NCBI GenBank assembly: GCA_016872595.1
Contig: VGZJ01000025.1
Location: 1-35,471 of the forward strand
Length of the DNA stretch: 35,471 nucleotides
Origin: Planctomycetota bacterium
GTDB lineage: Bacteria > Planctomycetota > Planctomycetia > Gemmatales > Gemmataceae
Direction: 5' to 3'
How positions within the stretch are numbered: the stretch's first letter is position 1; every line of letters begins with the position of its first letter. Below the pieces are notes generated by a model that saw only the letters and a list, made by a program, of their open reading frames with translations, did not search any database and had not been told where the DNA came from. The position numbers and the translations under genes were made by a program. Positions 16,744 through 24,721 of the stretch are shown piece by piece.

Positions 16744-16858
16744 CCGGGCCTCCGCGTGAGTCCCACCATTCTATCAGACCATCCTTCCGGTTTGCCTGTG
16801 AACTCGCGCCGCGGATTGCGGTTGATGCCATGTAGCCGCTCTACCAGCGGGAGGCCTT

Positions 16859-17809
16859 ATGAAGATCGTGATTCCCGGCGGGTCGGGGCAGGTCGGCACG
16901 ATGCTCGCCCGGCACTCTCACGCCGCCGGGCACGAGGTCGTGGTCCTCTCTCGGAAACCCGCACCAGCCGCTTGGCGCGTCGTCATGTGGGACGCACGAA
17001 CCCGCGGCGAATGGGCGCGGGAACTCGACGGCGCGGATGTTGTCGTGAACCTCGCCGGGCGCAGCGTGAACTGCCGGTACACGCCCGCCAACCGGCGCGC
17101 GATCCTCGATTCGCGCGTCCGATCGACGCACGCCGTGGGCGAAGCGATTGGAGCGTGCGCGCGGCCCCCGCGCGTGTGGCTCCAGTCCGGCACCGCGACC
17201 ATCTACGCGCACCGCTTCGACGCGCCCAACGACGAACGGACCGGCATACTGGGCGGCAACGAACCGGGCGCGCCGGATACGTGGAACTTCAGCATTCGGG
17301 TCGCGACCGCTTGGGAACGCGCACTCGAGGACGCTCACACGCCGCGGACGCGGAAGGTGGCGATGCGCGCCGCGATGACGATGAGTCCCGACCGCGGCGG
17401 CGTGTTCGATGTGCTGTTGGGTCTGGTGCGCCGGCGGCTCGGCGGGCGCGCCGGCGACGGTACACAGTTCGTGTCGTGGGTCCACGAGGCCGACTTCATC
17501 GCGGCCGTCGAGTTCCTGATCGCACACGACGAACTGAGCGGCGCGGTGAACGTCGCCGCGCCGGAACCGCTGCCGAACGCGGCCTTCATGCGCGCGCTGC
17601 GCGAGGCGTGGGGCGCGCGGTTCGGCCTGCCCGCGGCGCGGTGGATGATCGAACTGGGTACGTGGGCGATGCGGACGGAATCGGAGCTTGTGCTGAAAAG
17701 CCGGCGCGTCGTACCGGACCGGTTGCTCGACGGGGGGTTCACGTTCCGCTTCCCGTCGTGGCCGGACGCGGCGCGCGACCTGTGCAGCCGGTGGCGCGCG
17801 CGGCGGTAG
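16859..17809 (+). CDS. TIGR01777-type NAD(P)-dependent epimerase/dehydratase
   Basis: A 316-residue extended-SDR protein. The Rossmann glycine motif GGSGQVG is at residues 7-13, followed by VVNLAG (about 63-68), the segment NCRYTPANRRAILDSR typical of this subgroup, and a C-terminal DUF1731-like region (SRRVVPDRLLDGGFTFRFP, about 280-300). This group includes E. coli YfcH and plant SULA; the substrate is unknown. The start is supported by GGGAGG about 6 bases upstream of the ATG. The stop is 3 bases from the stop of the convergent membrane gene. Confidence 0.88.
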   Translation: MKIVIPGGSGQVGTMLARHSHAAGHEVVVLSRKPAPAAWRVVMWDARTRGEWARELDGADVVVNLAGRSVNCRYTPANRRAILDSRVRSTHAVGEAIGACARPPRVWLQSGTATIYAHRFDAPNDERTGILGGNEPGAPDTWNFSIRVATAWERALEDAHTPRTRKVAMRAAMTMSPDRGGVFDVLLGLVRRRLGGRAGDGTQFVSWVHEADFIAAVEFLIAHDELSGAVNVAAPEPLPNAAFMRALREAWGARFGLPAARWMIELGTWAMRTESELVLKSRRVVPDRLLDGGFTFRFPSWPDAARDLCSRWRARR

Positions 17810-17812
17810 CGC

Positions 17813-18157
17813 TCACGAGAGCGCGGTCGGTCCCCGCCGGTAGACCATCAGCGTCCAGAGCGCGGGCACGTCGGCGACGAACAGGCCGAAGAGGACCGTG
17901 CAGCTAAGGTACGGTGCCCCGCTTCCCCACGCCTTCTCGATCTGGCCGTTGAGTGCCAGTACGACGACGCCGAAGAGTACGCCCACGACCCCCAGCGCCG
18001 GCGGTACCGCCGACCACCGCAGCGCGCGGCGCGCGGCGGCGCGGTCGGACCGACGGGCCGCGCGCACGCACATCGCCAGCGTGACCAACCCCGCGAGCAG
18101 CATCAGCGGCCCGAAGATCTAACCCGGCGATTGCACCACCATCACAAAGAAGCTCAT
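17813..18157 (-). pseudogene. Small membrane-protein gene interrupted by an in-frame amber codon
   Basis: An ATG at 18157 with AGGA upstream opens MSFFVMVVQSPG, then TAG at 18119-18121, and the same frame continues IFGPLMLLAGLVTLAMC and on to 17813. The joined product would be about 114 residues with three hydrophobic segments (about residues 15-32, 48-67 and 85-103), and the stop falls exactly where a first membrane helix starts. A TGG-to-TAG change (Trp lost) is the simplest cause. A shorter 96-residue product could still start at the ATG at 18103. No known domain is recognised. A sequencing error is possible. Confidence 0.6.
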
Positions 18158-18229
18158 CGGTCGTCCTGCGTTGATTACAGCTGCTTCTCAGAGCACGACG
18201 CGACCGTTTTGGTTCCCGAATCGGGGGCG

Positions 18230-18685
18230 CTACTTCGTGCCCGCGACCTCGCGCACTACGAGCGGCGGGTCCGGCTCGCCGGGCGTCGGGCGGTACGTCG
18301 CGAACGACGCCTCCGTTTCCCACAGCGTCACTTCGACCACAGGCATGGCGGCAGCGGCGGCGCGCTCGTAGATGAGCCGCGCAATGTTCTCCGCCGTCGG
18401 ATTCGTGTTCAGCGTCACGAACGATTCGCCCTGCCGCAGCAGGTCGGGGATAATGGGGTCGTCCGCGTGCAGCAACAGCCGGTGGTCGAGGGCGTCGTCG
18501 ATCCACTTCCCCAGTACGCGCTTGATCTGCGAGAAGTCGACGACCATGCCGAGCGCGTCGAGTTCCGCGGACTCAAGTGTGACCACGGCCCGGCCGTTGT
18601 GCCCGTGCAGGTGGCGGCACTTGCCGGCGTAGTTCAGCAGGCGGTGGCCGTAGCAGAAGTGGATCTCTTTCGTCACCCGGAACAT
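18230..18685 (-). CDS. queD: 6-carboxy-5,6,7,8-tetrahydropterin synthase (QueD)
   Basis: A 151-residue PTPS-family enzyme that makes 6-carboxytetrahydropterin from dihydroneopterin triphosphate, the second step of queuosine precursor synthesis. Zinc ligands read His14, His27 and His29 (GHRLL, CRHLHGHN), catalytic Cys23 is in CRHLHGH, and the Asp-His pair is in ALDHRLLL; WETEASFATY supplies the pterin-binding Glu. The ATG at 18685 is chosen because AGGGG lies 5 bases upstream; a GTG at 18691 overlaps that site. queC lies upstream on the same strand, separated by 137 bp holding a GGGAGGA repeat. QueE and QueF are not in the window. Confidence 0.92.
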   Translation of the reverse strand: MFRVTKEIHFCYGHRLLNYAGKCRHLHGHNGRAVVTLESAELDALGMVVDFSQIKRVLGKWIDDALDHRLLLHADDPIIPDLLRQGESFVTLNTNPTAENIARLIYERAAAAAMPVVEVTLWETEASFATYRPTPGEPDPPLVVREVAGTK

Positions 18686-18702
18686 CGTCACCCCTGTTGG
18701 GA

Positions 18703-18727
18703 GGGAGGAGGGAGGAGGGAGGAGGGA
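18703..18727. repeat. GGGAGGA tandem heptamer
   Basis: Three full copies and one partial copy of GGGAGGA, preceded by a related GGGA run. The tract starts 17 bases upstream of the queD ATG, between queC and queD, and reads as a pyrimidine tract in the queD leader. TCATCCCTC at 18809-18817 is the reverse complement of 18722-18730. Confidence 0.7.
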
Positions 18728-18822
18728 TGAACAGATGGAAGTGCCATCAAGGTTCGGCGCTCGCCTCGTGGAATGAACGCGGTCTGTTACGCGTTCCTCT
18801 TTCCGACTTCATCCCTCATCCT

Positions 18823-19515
18823 TCATCGCTTATCCTTCGCGTAGTTGGTCGGGTCACTCAGGCCGGCTTCGCTGAAGCCGAGCTTGCGCTCCGCGCACTT
18901 GTTGCACGCCCCGCAGTGTACACCGCCGAGGGCCGGGCGGATGCACGAGAACGTGTGTTCGAGCGGCAGCCCGCGCGCGCGGCGCAGCACGTCGGGCTTG
19001 TGAAGGTGGGCGTAGGGGCGCAGCACCCGTACGCGCCCGGAGATCGCGGCGCTCACGACGCGGGCGAAGTCGTCGTAGAACGCGGGCGTGGCGTCCGGGA
19101 ACGGGTTCTCGCCGAGCGGGGCCGTGGCGATTTCGGGCACGCCGTTCAAGTGGCACCAGAGCAGGGGCTTCGCCAAGAGGAGCACGTTGCGGCCCGGCAG
19201 GTACACGGCTTCGTCGGGCGTGTCCGCGCCCGGCGTGCCGTCGCCGGACACGCTCCAGTGCGCGCCGTACACGTCGGTGATTGGTTGATCGAGAACGACG
19301 AGTGGTCGCAGGTTCGGGGCGCGTATCGCGCCGAGGAAGCTGTCAAGGTGCGCCAGCTCGACCGTTTCCCAGAGGAGGCCGGTGCGGACGTACAGCGGGT
19401 GCACGGCGGGGTACGCGCGAACGGCTTCCGCGACTAGGACGGCACTATCCACCCCGCCGCTGACGAGTACGGCGAGCGGGACCGCGGGGCGCGCCGGGGG
19501 CCATGCAGCGTTCAC
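18823..19515 (-). CDS. queC: 7-cyano-7-deazaguanine synthase (QueC)
   Basis: A 230-residue PP-loop ATPase that converts 7-carboxy-7-deazaguanine to preQ0. The PP-loop SGGVDS is at residues 19-24, and the C-terminal zinc site is FSCIRPALGGVHCGACNKC. The GTG at 19515 overlaps the stop of the upstream zinc-ribbon protein gene (GTGA), placing the PP-loop at the normal distance from the N-terminus; the frame is open further upstream but that stretch is the shadow of the other gene. Translational coupling to that gene is likely. queD follows downstream on the same strand. Confidence 0.9.
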   Translation of the reverse strand: MNAAWPPARPAVPLAVLVSGGVDSAVLVAEAVRAYPAVHPLYVRTGLLWETVELAHLDSFLGAIRAPNLRPLVVLDQPITDVYGAHWSVSGDGTPGADTPDEAVYLPGRNVLLLAKPLLWCHLNGVPEIATAPLGENPFPDATPAFYDDFARVVSAAISGRVRVLRPYAHLHKPDVLRRARGLPLEHTFSCIRPALGGVHCGACNKCAERKLGFSEAGLSDPTNYAKDKR

Positions 19516-21167
19516 GCGCGATCCCGCGCGAACTGCCGGCGCTGTTTGGGCATCGGAGGCGGTCCACCACCACCGGGTTGTGGCGGCGCGCCCCCGCCCC
19601 CACCGGGCATCGGGGGTCCACCGCCGCCCGGCCCGCCCGGTGTCATCCCGCCCTGCGTGGGCCGGAGGCCGAGTACCTCGCCCATCGCTTGGCTCGACGA
19701 CTGTTGCAGATCGACCGTTTCGGCCGAGCTGCGGGCGTAGAACAGTTGGCCCGATGTCCCGAACGAGATGTTCGAGAGCAGTTGGGCCTGAACCTTGCGG
19801 TCGCCCATCTTCGTGGTGTCGTCCTTGAACCACTTGGGCGGGGTGCCCTCGTCGCCCTTCCCGAGTTCGTGTTCCTTCATCTTCTTGGCGAACGTGGTGT
19901 GCTTGTCGCCCTCTTTGTGCCAAACGATAACCTCGAACCGGACCTCGCGGCTGCCGATGCTCGCCTTGACACCGATCCCCTGCGCGCCCCCCTGAGCGTC
20001 GGCGAACAGTTGCGCGCGCTTGACCTTCTCTTCGTCGTCCGCGCTGTTGCCGCCCCCGGTCCCCCCGCCCCCCATTGGGGGCGCGCCTCCACCGCCGGGC
20101 ACGGGCGGTTGTCCGCCGCCCGGCTGCGGCGGCGCGCCGCCACCCGGCTGCGGCGGTTGGCCCCCGCCCGGTTGCCCGCCGCCCTGATTCGACTGACTCG
20201 GGCGCGGCGCGCCACTGGGTTTCACCGCGTCGTCGAACAACGTCATCTGCCAGAACGTGCCGCGGGTCACGCGCTTGCCGAGTTCGGCCATACGAATCCC
20301 CATCGTCTTCTCTTTGCTGTCCCCATGCCCGTTGATGATCTTCTTGAACACCGGCTGCGACTCCATCGCGGAGGGGCACACCACGATGAGGCGGTTCGTC
20401 GGCGCGAACAGCAGGCCCGTCTGGTTGCTCGGCAGCAAGTTGGCAACCGCGTAGTACGTCTTGCCGTCGAGCGACTTCTTCGTTGCACCCGGAACCTTCG
20501 ACAGGTCGCCGTCGAACTCGGCCTTCGTGCGGTAAATGATGGACCAGCCGTTCTTGACCGACGTGGCCTTCACGATGTAGTCGGCCAGCCCGTCGAGGTC
20601 GGTGTTGCCCGTTGCCTTACCGATGATGTCGCCCGCGAACTTGAAGTCGGTGTCCTTTTGGACCGAGGCGAGCGACTTGTAGAACTCCGGGTACTTCTGA
20701 GCGTGCCCGATGTTCAGCCCGATGGCGAACTGCGCGTCCTCGGGCGCGTAGTACAGCATCTCGACGGCCTTCGACGTGCGCGTGAAGTACCAGATCAGCA
20801 CCCCGGTCACGACCGCGAGCATCAGGACGCCGGACGAGATTACGCCGATGAGCGCGGCCCGGCTCGTTTCCTTCTTCTTGGCTTTGCGCTTCTTGGGCTG
20901 CTTCTTCTCGTCGGGCTTCTTCTCGTCCTTCGTGGCCGTGGCCTTGTCGCCCTTCTCGGCCTTCGCACCCTTCTCCCCCCCTTCCTTGACCTTCTTCAAC
21001 TCGGCGACCATGTCCGCTTTCGCGGCGGCCTCCTCGTCCGGTGCCTCGGCCTCGGGCGCGGGGAACACGGTGCCGCACTTCGGGCACTCGACCTCGGTCC
21101 CGGCCTCGGGCGCGGCTTTCAGGCGGAGCTTGGCCCGACACTCCGGGCAGCGCAGTTCAACGGCCAT
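19512..21167 (-). CDS. Zinc-ribbon, single-pass membrane protein with Gly/Pro-rich linkers
   Basis: A 551-residue protein. A zinc ribbon opens it (Cys7, Cys10, Cys28, Cys31; CPEC and CPKC), followed by a Lys/Glu-rich stretch (residues 50-100) and one transmembrane helix (about 103-129). A large outer domain follows, broken by Gly/Pro/Gln-rich low-complexity segments (about 325-375 and near the C-terminus). This layout, with the ribbon in the cytoplasm and the bulk outside, recurs in Gemmata-type planctomycetes; function unknown. The last residues (RRQFARDRA) precede a stop overlapping the queC start. The ATG at 21167 sits directly before the ribbon. A cytosolic signal-sensing role is possible but speculative. 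Confidence 0.8.
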   Translation of the reverse strand: MAVELRCPECRAKLRLKAAPEAGTEVECPKCGTVFPAPEAEAPDEEAAAKADMVAELKKVKEGGEKGAKAEKGDKATATKDEKKPDEKKQPKKRKAKKKETSRAALIGVISSGVLMLAVVTGVLIWYFTRTSKAVEMLYYAPEDAQFAIGLNIGHAQKYPEFYKSLASVQKDTDFKFAGDIIGKATGNTDLDGLADYIVKATSVKNGWSIIYRTKAEFDGDLSKVPGATKKSLDGKTYYAVANLLPSNQTGLLFAPTNRLIVVCPSAMESQPVFKKIINGHGDSKEKTMGIRMAELGKRVTRGTFWQMTLFDDAVKPSGAPRPSQSNQGGGQPGGGQPPQPGGGAPPQPGGGQPPVPGGGGAPPMGGGGTGGGNSADDEEKVKRAQLFADAQGGAQGIGVKASIGSREVRFEVIVWHKEGDKHTTFAKKMKEHELGKGDEGTPPKWFKDDTTKMGDRKVQAQLLSNISFGTSGQLFYARSSAETVDLQQSSSQAMGEVLGLRPTQGGMTPGGPGGGGPPMPGGGGGAPPQPGGGGPPPMPKQRRQFARDRA

Positions 21168-21262
21168 AGATGCCCATCTCCGGCGCGAGTGGGGAACCGA
21201 CGTGTCGCAGGTTCTGATGGTATCCGCACGCGCGGCCGAAGGGCAAGGGGGCACCGCGGGAA

Positions 21263-21973
21263 CTACGTACGAAGTCGCCACACGCCGTCCGCGCCAAGCG
21301 CCTCTTGCGGGCGGTACCGGCCCTTGTACTCCAACGACCGGCACCCCTCAACCAGATAGCCGAGGTACACGTGCGGCACCCCCCACGCCCCCGCCGCGCG
21401 CAGCACCGACAGCACGTTGTACGTCCCCAGAGACCGCTCGCGCTCGTCCGGGTCGTGGTAAAAGTAGATCGCGGACAGCCCGGACGGGAGCCGATCCACG
21501 TACCCGACGCCCACGAGCTTCTCGCCGGAGTAGTAGCACCACTCCTGCGTGGGGAACGGGTGTTCGACGAACGACTCGGCGTAATCGGCCGGGTCCTTCG
21601 GCCCGTGATCGGCCCAGCCGACGTGACCGCTCTGGAACGCGTGGAACTTGTCGTACAGCGCGAGCTTTTCGTCGGTCACGGCGGGCGCGCCGACGCGCAC
21701 GGTGATCGCGCCGTCGTTGAGTGCGAGGCACCGGCGCTGGCTCCGGTTGGGCGCGAACGTCGCCACCGGGACGCGCACCGAAACGCACTGTTCGCACGCC
21801 GGACAGGTCGTGCGGAACATCGTAAACCCGAACCGCCGCCACCCGGCCAGCAGCCGCGCCTCGTACTCGGCCGCGGTCAGCTCGCTGACCATCTCGTAGG
21901 TGAGCGCGGAGCGCTCGTGCGGCAGGTAGCTGCACAGGTCGGGCGGTGAGGTGAACACGAAGAGTGAGCGCAT
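21263..21973 (-). CDS. bpt: Aspartate/glutamate leucyltransferase (Bpt), N-degron pathway
   Basis: A 236-residue leucyl/arginyl-tRNA-protein transferase. Bpt adds Leu from Leu-tRNA to proteins with N-terminal Asp or Glu, marking them for ClpS/ClpAP. Recognisable features are the N-terminal CSYLP (Cys14), the CPACEQC cluster at about residues 56-62, and the C-terminal block AIYFYHDP, then LGYLVEGCRSLEYKGRYRP. The length fits the family (about 235-250). The ATG at 21973 begins directly at the family N-terminus. It is divergent from the zinc-finger gene. Confidence 0.9.
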   Translation of the reverse strand: MRSLFVFTSPPDLCSYLPHERSALTYEMVSELTAAEYEARLLAGWRRFGFTMFRTTCPACEQCVSVRVPVATFAPNRSQRRCLALNDGAITVRVGAPAVTDEKLALYDKFHAFQSGHVGWADHGPKDPADYAESFVEHPFPTQEWCYYSGEKLVGVGYVDRLPSGLSAIYFYHDPDERERSLGTYNVLSVLRAAGAWGVPHVYLGYLVEGCRSLEYKGRYRPQEALGADGVWRLRT

Positions 21974-22043
21974 GCGACCGCGGGGGCACGATGAGGGATT
22001 CGGGCAGCATACCAAACGCGCCGGGCGCGGGGAACGCCGCGCG

Positions 22044-22071
22044 TTGACACCGGCCCGCGCCGTTCTACGCT
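22044..22071 (+). promoter_or_regulatory. Sigma-70-type promoter for the zinc-finger gene
   Basis: TTGACA (22044-22049) and TACGCT (22066-22071) are 16 bases apart, about 31 bases before the ATG at 22102. The -35 box is perfect; the -10 box is a moderate match. Confidence 0.5.
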
Positions 22072-22101
22072 TGGGCATCGATCCGCGCGTGAGCCGTCGC
22101 C

Positions 22102-22683
22102 ATGAACTGCCAGAACTGCGGGGCCGGGTTGGAGCCGGTCGGGAACCGGCCGTACTTCCGGTGCCCGTACTGCGAGACGTTCCACTTCCCCACCGAACTG
22201 GCCGACGGGGTCGCGCTGATCGGCGGGGCCGCGCCGCGGGCGTGCCCGGTGTGCGCCGACCCGCTCGCCCGTGCTGCCATCGACGGCCACGCGGTCGAGT
22301 ACTGCGGCACCTGTCGCGGGTTCCTCACGGCCAACGCCACGTTCAACCAGATCGTGCAACTGAAGCGCGCGCGCGCCGGCGGCACCGCGACCCCGGCCCT
22401 GCCCTTCGACCGCGCGGAACTGACGCGCCGCCTGTCGTGCCCGCGGTGCGCGAAGCCGATGGACACGCACCCGTACCACGCCGGCGGGAACGCGGTCATC
22501 GACACCTGCCACCGCTGTTGTGTGGTGTGGCTCGACGCGGGCGAGGTGACTGTGCTGGGGAACTACGCGCCGGCGCGCACCGCGGCCCCGGTGTACGTAC
22601 CGCCGCTGGCGTCGTCCTATTCGGACCCCGACCCGCGCCCTGTCGTCACGGTGTTCGGGTTCCCGCTGCGCATCGGCGACTGA
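22102..22683 (+). CDS. TFIIB-type zinc-finger protein
   Basis: A 193-residue protein with four CxxC pairs at the N-terminus (CQNC, CPYC, CPVC, CGTC) and more downstream (CPRC, CHRC). The second module reads CPVC ... VEYCGTCRGFLTA and the third CPRC ... VIDTCHRCCVVWLDAGE, both close to the zf-TFIIB (PF13453) form, in which two CxxC pairs flank a Gly- or Asp-containing turn. No DNA-binding or enzymatic domain is visible besides these. A chaperone-like or nucleic-acid role is possible. The first residues (MNCQNCG) make the start certain. Confidence 0.85.
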   Translation: MNCQNCGAGLEPVGNRPYFRCPYCETFHFPTELADGVALIGGAAPRACPVCADPLARAAIDGHAVEYCGTCRGFLTANATFNQIVQLKRARAGGTATPALPFDRAELTRRLSCPRCAKPMDTHPYHAGGNAVIDTCHRCCVVWLDAGEVTVLGNYAPARTAAPVYVPPLASSYSDPDPRPVVTVFGFPLRIGD

Positions 22684-22696
22684 TCCAAAAACGACG

Positions 22697-22730
22697 CGGG
22701 CCGCGCGCCGGTGGCCCGGCGCGCGGCCCG
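22697..22730 (-). terminator. Strong hairpin terminator
   Basis: Perfect 15-bp arms (22697-22711 and 22716-22730) with a 4-base loop TGGC. On the minus strand it is followed by GCGTCGTTTTT, a T-run, so it ends the LTxxQ-like gene. The zinc-finger gene on the plus strand stops just before it (22683), so the hairpin can serve both directions. Confidence 0.75.
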
Positions 22731-22747
22731 TGCGGTGCCCATCCCAC

Positions 22748-23521
22748 TTAGTCTTTCTTAGGGGCCGGCGCGGGGGCCAACTTGCTCGTGTCGAAGGCGT
22801 CGCCAACGAGGCCCTTCCACGCGGTCTTCTGGGTGGCGTCGAGCGCCTCCTCGATCTTCAGCCACGCTTCCTTCCGGGACTTGTCGATCTTCTTGTCGGC
22901 CGCGGCCTTCTTTTCCGGGTCCACTTGCTTGCCGAAACCGCCGATGCCGGCTTCCTTGTTGATCTCTTGGCGTTCCTTGTTGTAGTCGGTGATCGCGCCG
23001 CGAACGGTCTTCAGTTGCGACTCGGACAGCTTCAGCGCGTCTTGGACTTCCTTCATCGTGGCCTTTTGCGCTTCGGACGCCCCGCCGAACCCGCCCTTGG
23101 TCTTGGCTTCAGGGTCGCTGAACACTTGGAAGCTCATCACCTGAATGCCGATCTGCTTCAAGCGCTTCTTCTGGTCTGCGGTCAGCACCTCGTCGCGCAC
23201 TTTCTTGGCTTCCTCGGCGACCTTCTTGCCCTCTTCCTGCAGCTCGGTGAACTTCTCCTTGTCGAACCCGCCCTTGCCGCCCTTGCCGAACATCTCGCTG
23301 CGCTTCTTGCTGAGGTCGGCGAGCTTCGTGGAGACGGGCTTGAACTTGTCCTTCTGCGCGTCGGTGATCTTCAGTTCCTCTTGGAGCGCGGCGTTGGTGA
23401 ACACCAGCGTCTCGACGTCGCCGCCGCCCCGACCGAACCCGCCGGTGCCGGGCTGGGCCGCGACGACCGTGACGATCCCAGCGGCGAGGAACGCCGCCAA
23501 CATGCACCGAATGGCCCGCAT
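22748..23521 (-). CDS. Secreted LTxxQ-motif (Spy/CpxP-like) protein
   Basis: A 257-residue protein with a signal peptide (MRAIRCMLAAFLAAGIVTVVAA). The mature part is Lys/Glu-rich and helical, with repeated LTxxQ-type motifs: LKITDAQKDKF (about 51-61), VLTADQKKRL (about 113-122), LKLSESQLKTV and ALDATQKTAW. Spy and CpxP use this motif in a periplasmic chaperone fold that responds to envelope stress, but the protein is twice their length, so the match is structural only. Gly-rich patches (GGFGRGGG) interrupt it. GGGGAG lies upstream of the ATG. Confidence 0.75.
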   Translation of the reverse strand: MRAIRCMLAAFLAAGIVTVVAAQPGTGGFGRGGGDVETLVFTNAALQEELKITDAQKDKFKPVSTKLADLSKKRSEMFGKGGKGGFDKEKFTELQEEGKKVAEEAKKVRDEVLTADQKKRLKQIGIQVMSFQVFSDPEAKTKGGFGGASEAQKATMKEVQDALKLSESQLKTVRGAITDYNKERQEINKEAGIGGFGKQVDPEKKAAADKKIDKSRKEAWLKIEEALDATQKTAWKGLVGDAFDTSKLAPAPAPKKD

Positions 23522-23650
23522 GACTCTCTCCCCTTGCGAAGTGCGGAATGAACGGACGCCGCGCGGGGCTACAACACCCGCCGGCTGTCAACATCGTTAC
23601 GCCGCGTGGGTGAAAGGGGAATGAGAAATTGAGAAATGCTATGGTGTTTG

Positions 23651-23683
23651 CGAAGCCGCGAGAGGCGACCGCTCGCGGCTTCG
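23651..23683. terminator. Stem-loop after the TIGR03009 gene
   Basis: Perfect 12-bp arms CGAAGCCGCGAG and CTCGCGGCTTCG with a 9-base loop, 9 bases past the TIGR03009 stop. No obvious T-run, so it could also be a REP-type element. Confidence 0.55.
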
Positions 23684-23691
23684 CGCGCGAG

Positions 23692-24525
23692 TCACTTGTT
23701 GGGGCGCACCGCGCCGGGCGTGGCCGGCGGGGGGAACGGCGCGACCGGGCCTTTCGGCAGCGGGCCGGGCGGCTGCGCCTGTACGTGCTGCCACCCCTTG
23801 ATCGGCACGAACTGGAACGCCTTCGCGTCTACGCCCGGCAGGTCCGTTTGAGGGTTCGTGAACTTCCACATCTCGCTGTCGCCGTTCGGCTTCACCATGA
23901 ACACCTGCGCCGGCAGGTACGCGACCTTCGCCGTCGCCGCGCCGGGCCCGTACAGGGCCAGTCGCAGGTTCTTGAACTCGCGCTGGTCCGCGGGGCGCAG
24001 CGGCTTGATATCGAGGTAGACGTAGTGATCGTCCACCTTGAACAGATCGATGTCGAACCGCTCTTTCGCGTCCTTCGCCTTCATGCCCGAAAGGAAGTCG
24101 AGCATTAGGTTGTCGACGCCGACTTGGTTCTGCGGCAGCTTCACCTCAGTAATAGTCTTGTCCTTGCCGCTGTAGGCGTACACCGATTTGCCGTCGCAGA
24201 TGTAGGCCTCGTAGTCGGCCTTCGTGGGGTCACCGGTGTAGTCGAGGCGTAGGACGGCGAACGTGGGCTTCATACACAGCACGACGCCGGTGAACTCGCG
24301 CTCCTTGTTGAACACCGCGTCCTTGCGCTTCAGCCCGATCTCGGTGCGCAGGTTCGTGGTGCCGGACATCTTCTTTTCCCACGCCTGCAAGTGGACGTCG
24401 AGCTTCGGGTCCGCGGGCTTGGCCGCGGGCGGCGGGATCGGCATCCCCGGCACCGCGGGCGGCTGCGCACTCGCGCTCGCGAGGATCAGAACGCCCAACC
24501 CCATCACGACGCCAGCGGTTCGCAT
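23692..24525 (-). CDS. TIGR03009-family secreted protein
   Basis: A 277-residue protein with a signal peptide (MRTAGVVMGLGVLILASASA) and a Pro-rich linker. The main domain contains EFTGVVLCMKPTFAVLRLDY, YICDGKSVYAYSGKDKTITE, and a region resembling LolA-type lipoprotein carriers. I recognise it as the planctomycete family TIGR03009 from memory; LolA-like proteins ferry lipids or lipoproteins across the periplasm. The C-terminus is Pro-rich (QAQPPGPLPKGPVAPFPPP). GGAGG lies upstream of the ATG, and a candidate promoter is listed separately. Confidence 0.75.
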   Translation of the reverse strand: MRTAGVVMGLGVLILASASAQPPAVPGMPIPPPAAKPADPKLDVHLQAWEKKMSGTTNLRTEIGLKRKDAVFNKEREFTGVVLCMKPTFAVLRLDYTGDPTKADYEAYICDGKSVYAYSGKDKTITEVKLPQNQVGVDNLMLDFLSGMKAKDAKERFDIDLFKVDDHYVYLDIKPLRPADQREFKNLRLALYGPGAATAKVAYLPAQVFMVKPNGDSEMWKFTNPQTDLPGVDAKAFQFVPIKGWQHVQAQPPGPLPKGPVAPFPPPATPGAVRPNK

Positions 24526-24557
24526 CGAACGACCTCCACGCGCAGAACGGCTACCGG

Positions 24558-24586
24558 CTTATAGCTCGCGCCAGCGGTTCTGAAAA
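24558..24586 (-). promoter_or_regulatory. Candidate promoter for the TIGR03009 gene
   Basis: Minus-strand TTTTCA (24581-24586) and TATAAG (24558-24563) lie 17 bases apart, 33 bases before the start codon. The -10 box is good; the -35 box is weak. Confidence 0.4.
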
Positions 24587-24641
24587 GCCCGACCGCGGGC
24601 GGAGCGGGGCCGGGAAAGTGGCGCACTTCCGGCGGGTGGGC

Positions 24642-24670
24642 TTGTAGCGACCGTGCCGCGGTCGGATAGT
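24642..24670 (+). promoter_or_regulatory. Candidate promoter for rsmD
   Basis: TTGTAG (24642-24647) and GATAGT (24665-24670) are 17 bases apart, about 50 bases before the rsmD ATG. Moderate match only. Confidence 0.35.
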
Positions 24671-24721
24671 GAATACAGGGCAACCGGCGAACTTGCCGCG
24701 CCCGAACCGTGTCCCAGAACC

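Noticed and set aside
18119-18121. TAG read as pyrrolysine
   Set aside because: No sign of pyrrolysine genes; a Trp-to-stop change explains the site more simply.
18703-18727. Possible CRISPR-type or satellite array
   Set aside because: A heptamer without spacers; only three full copies.
19503-21359. A 618-residue open frame on the plus strand
   Set aside because: It shadows the zinc-ribbon protein gene, has no recognisable domain, and the opposite frame has a zinc ribbon and a membrane helix.
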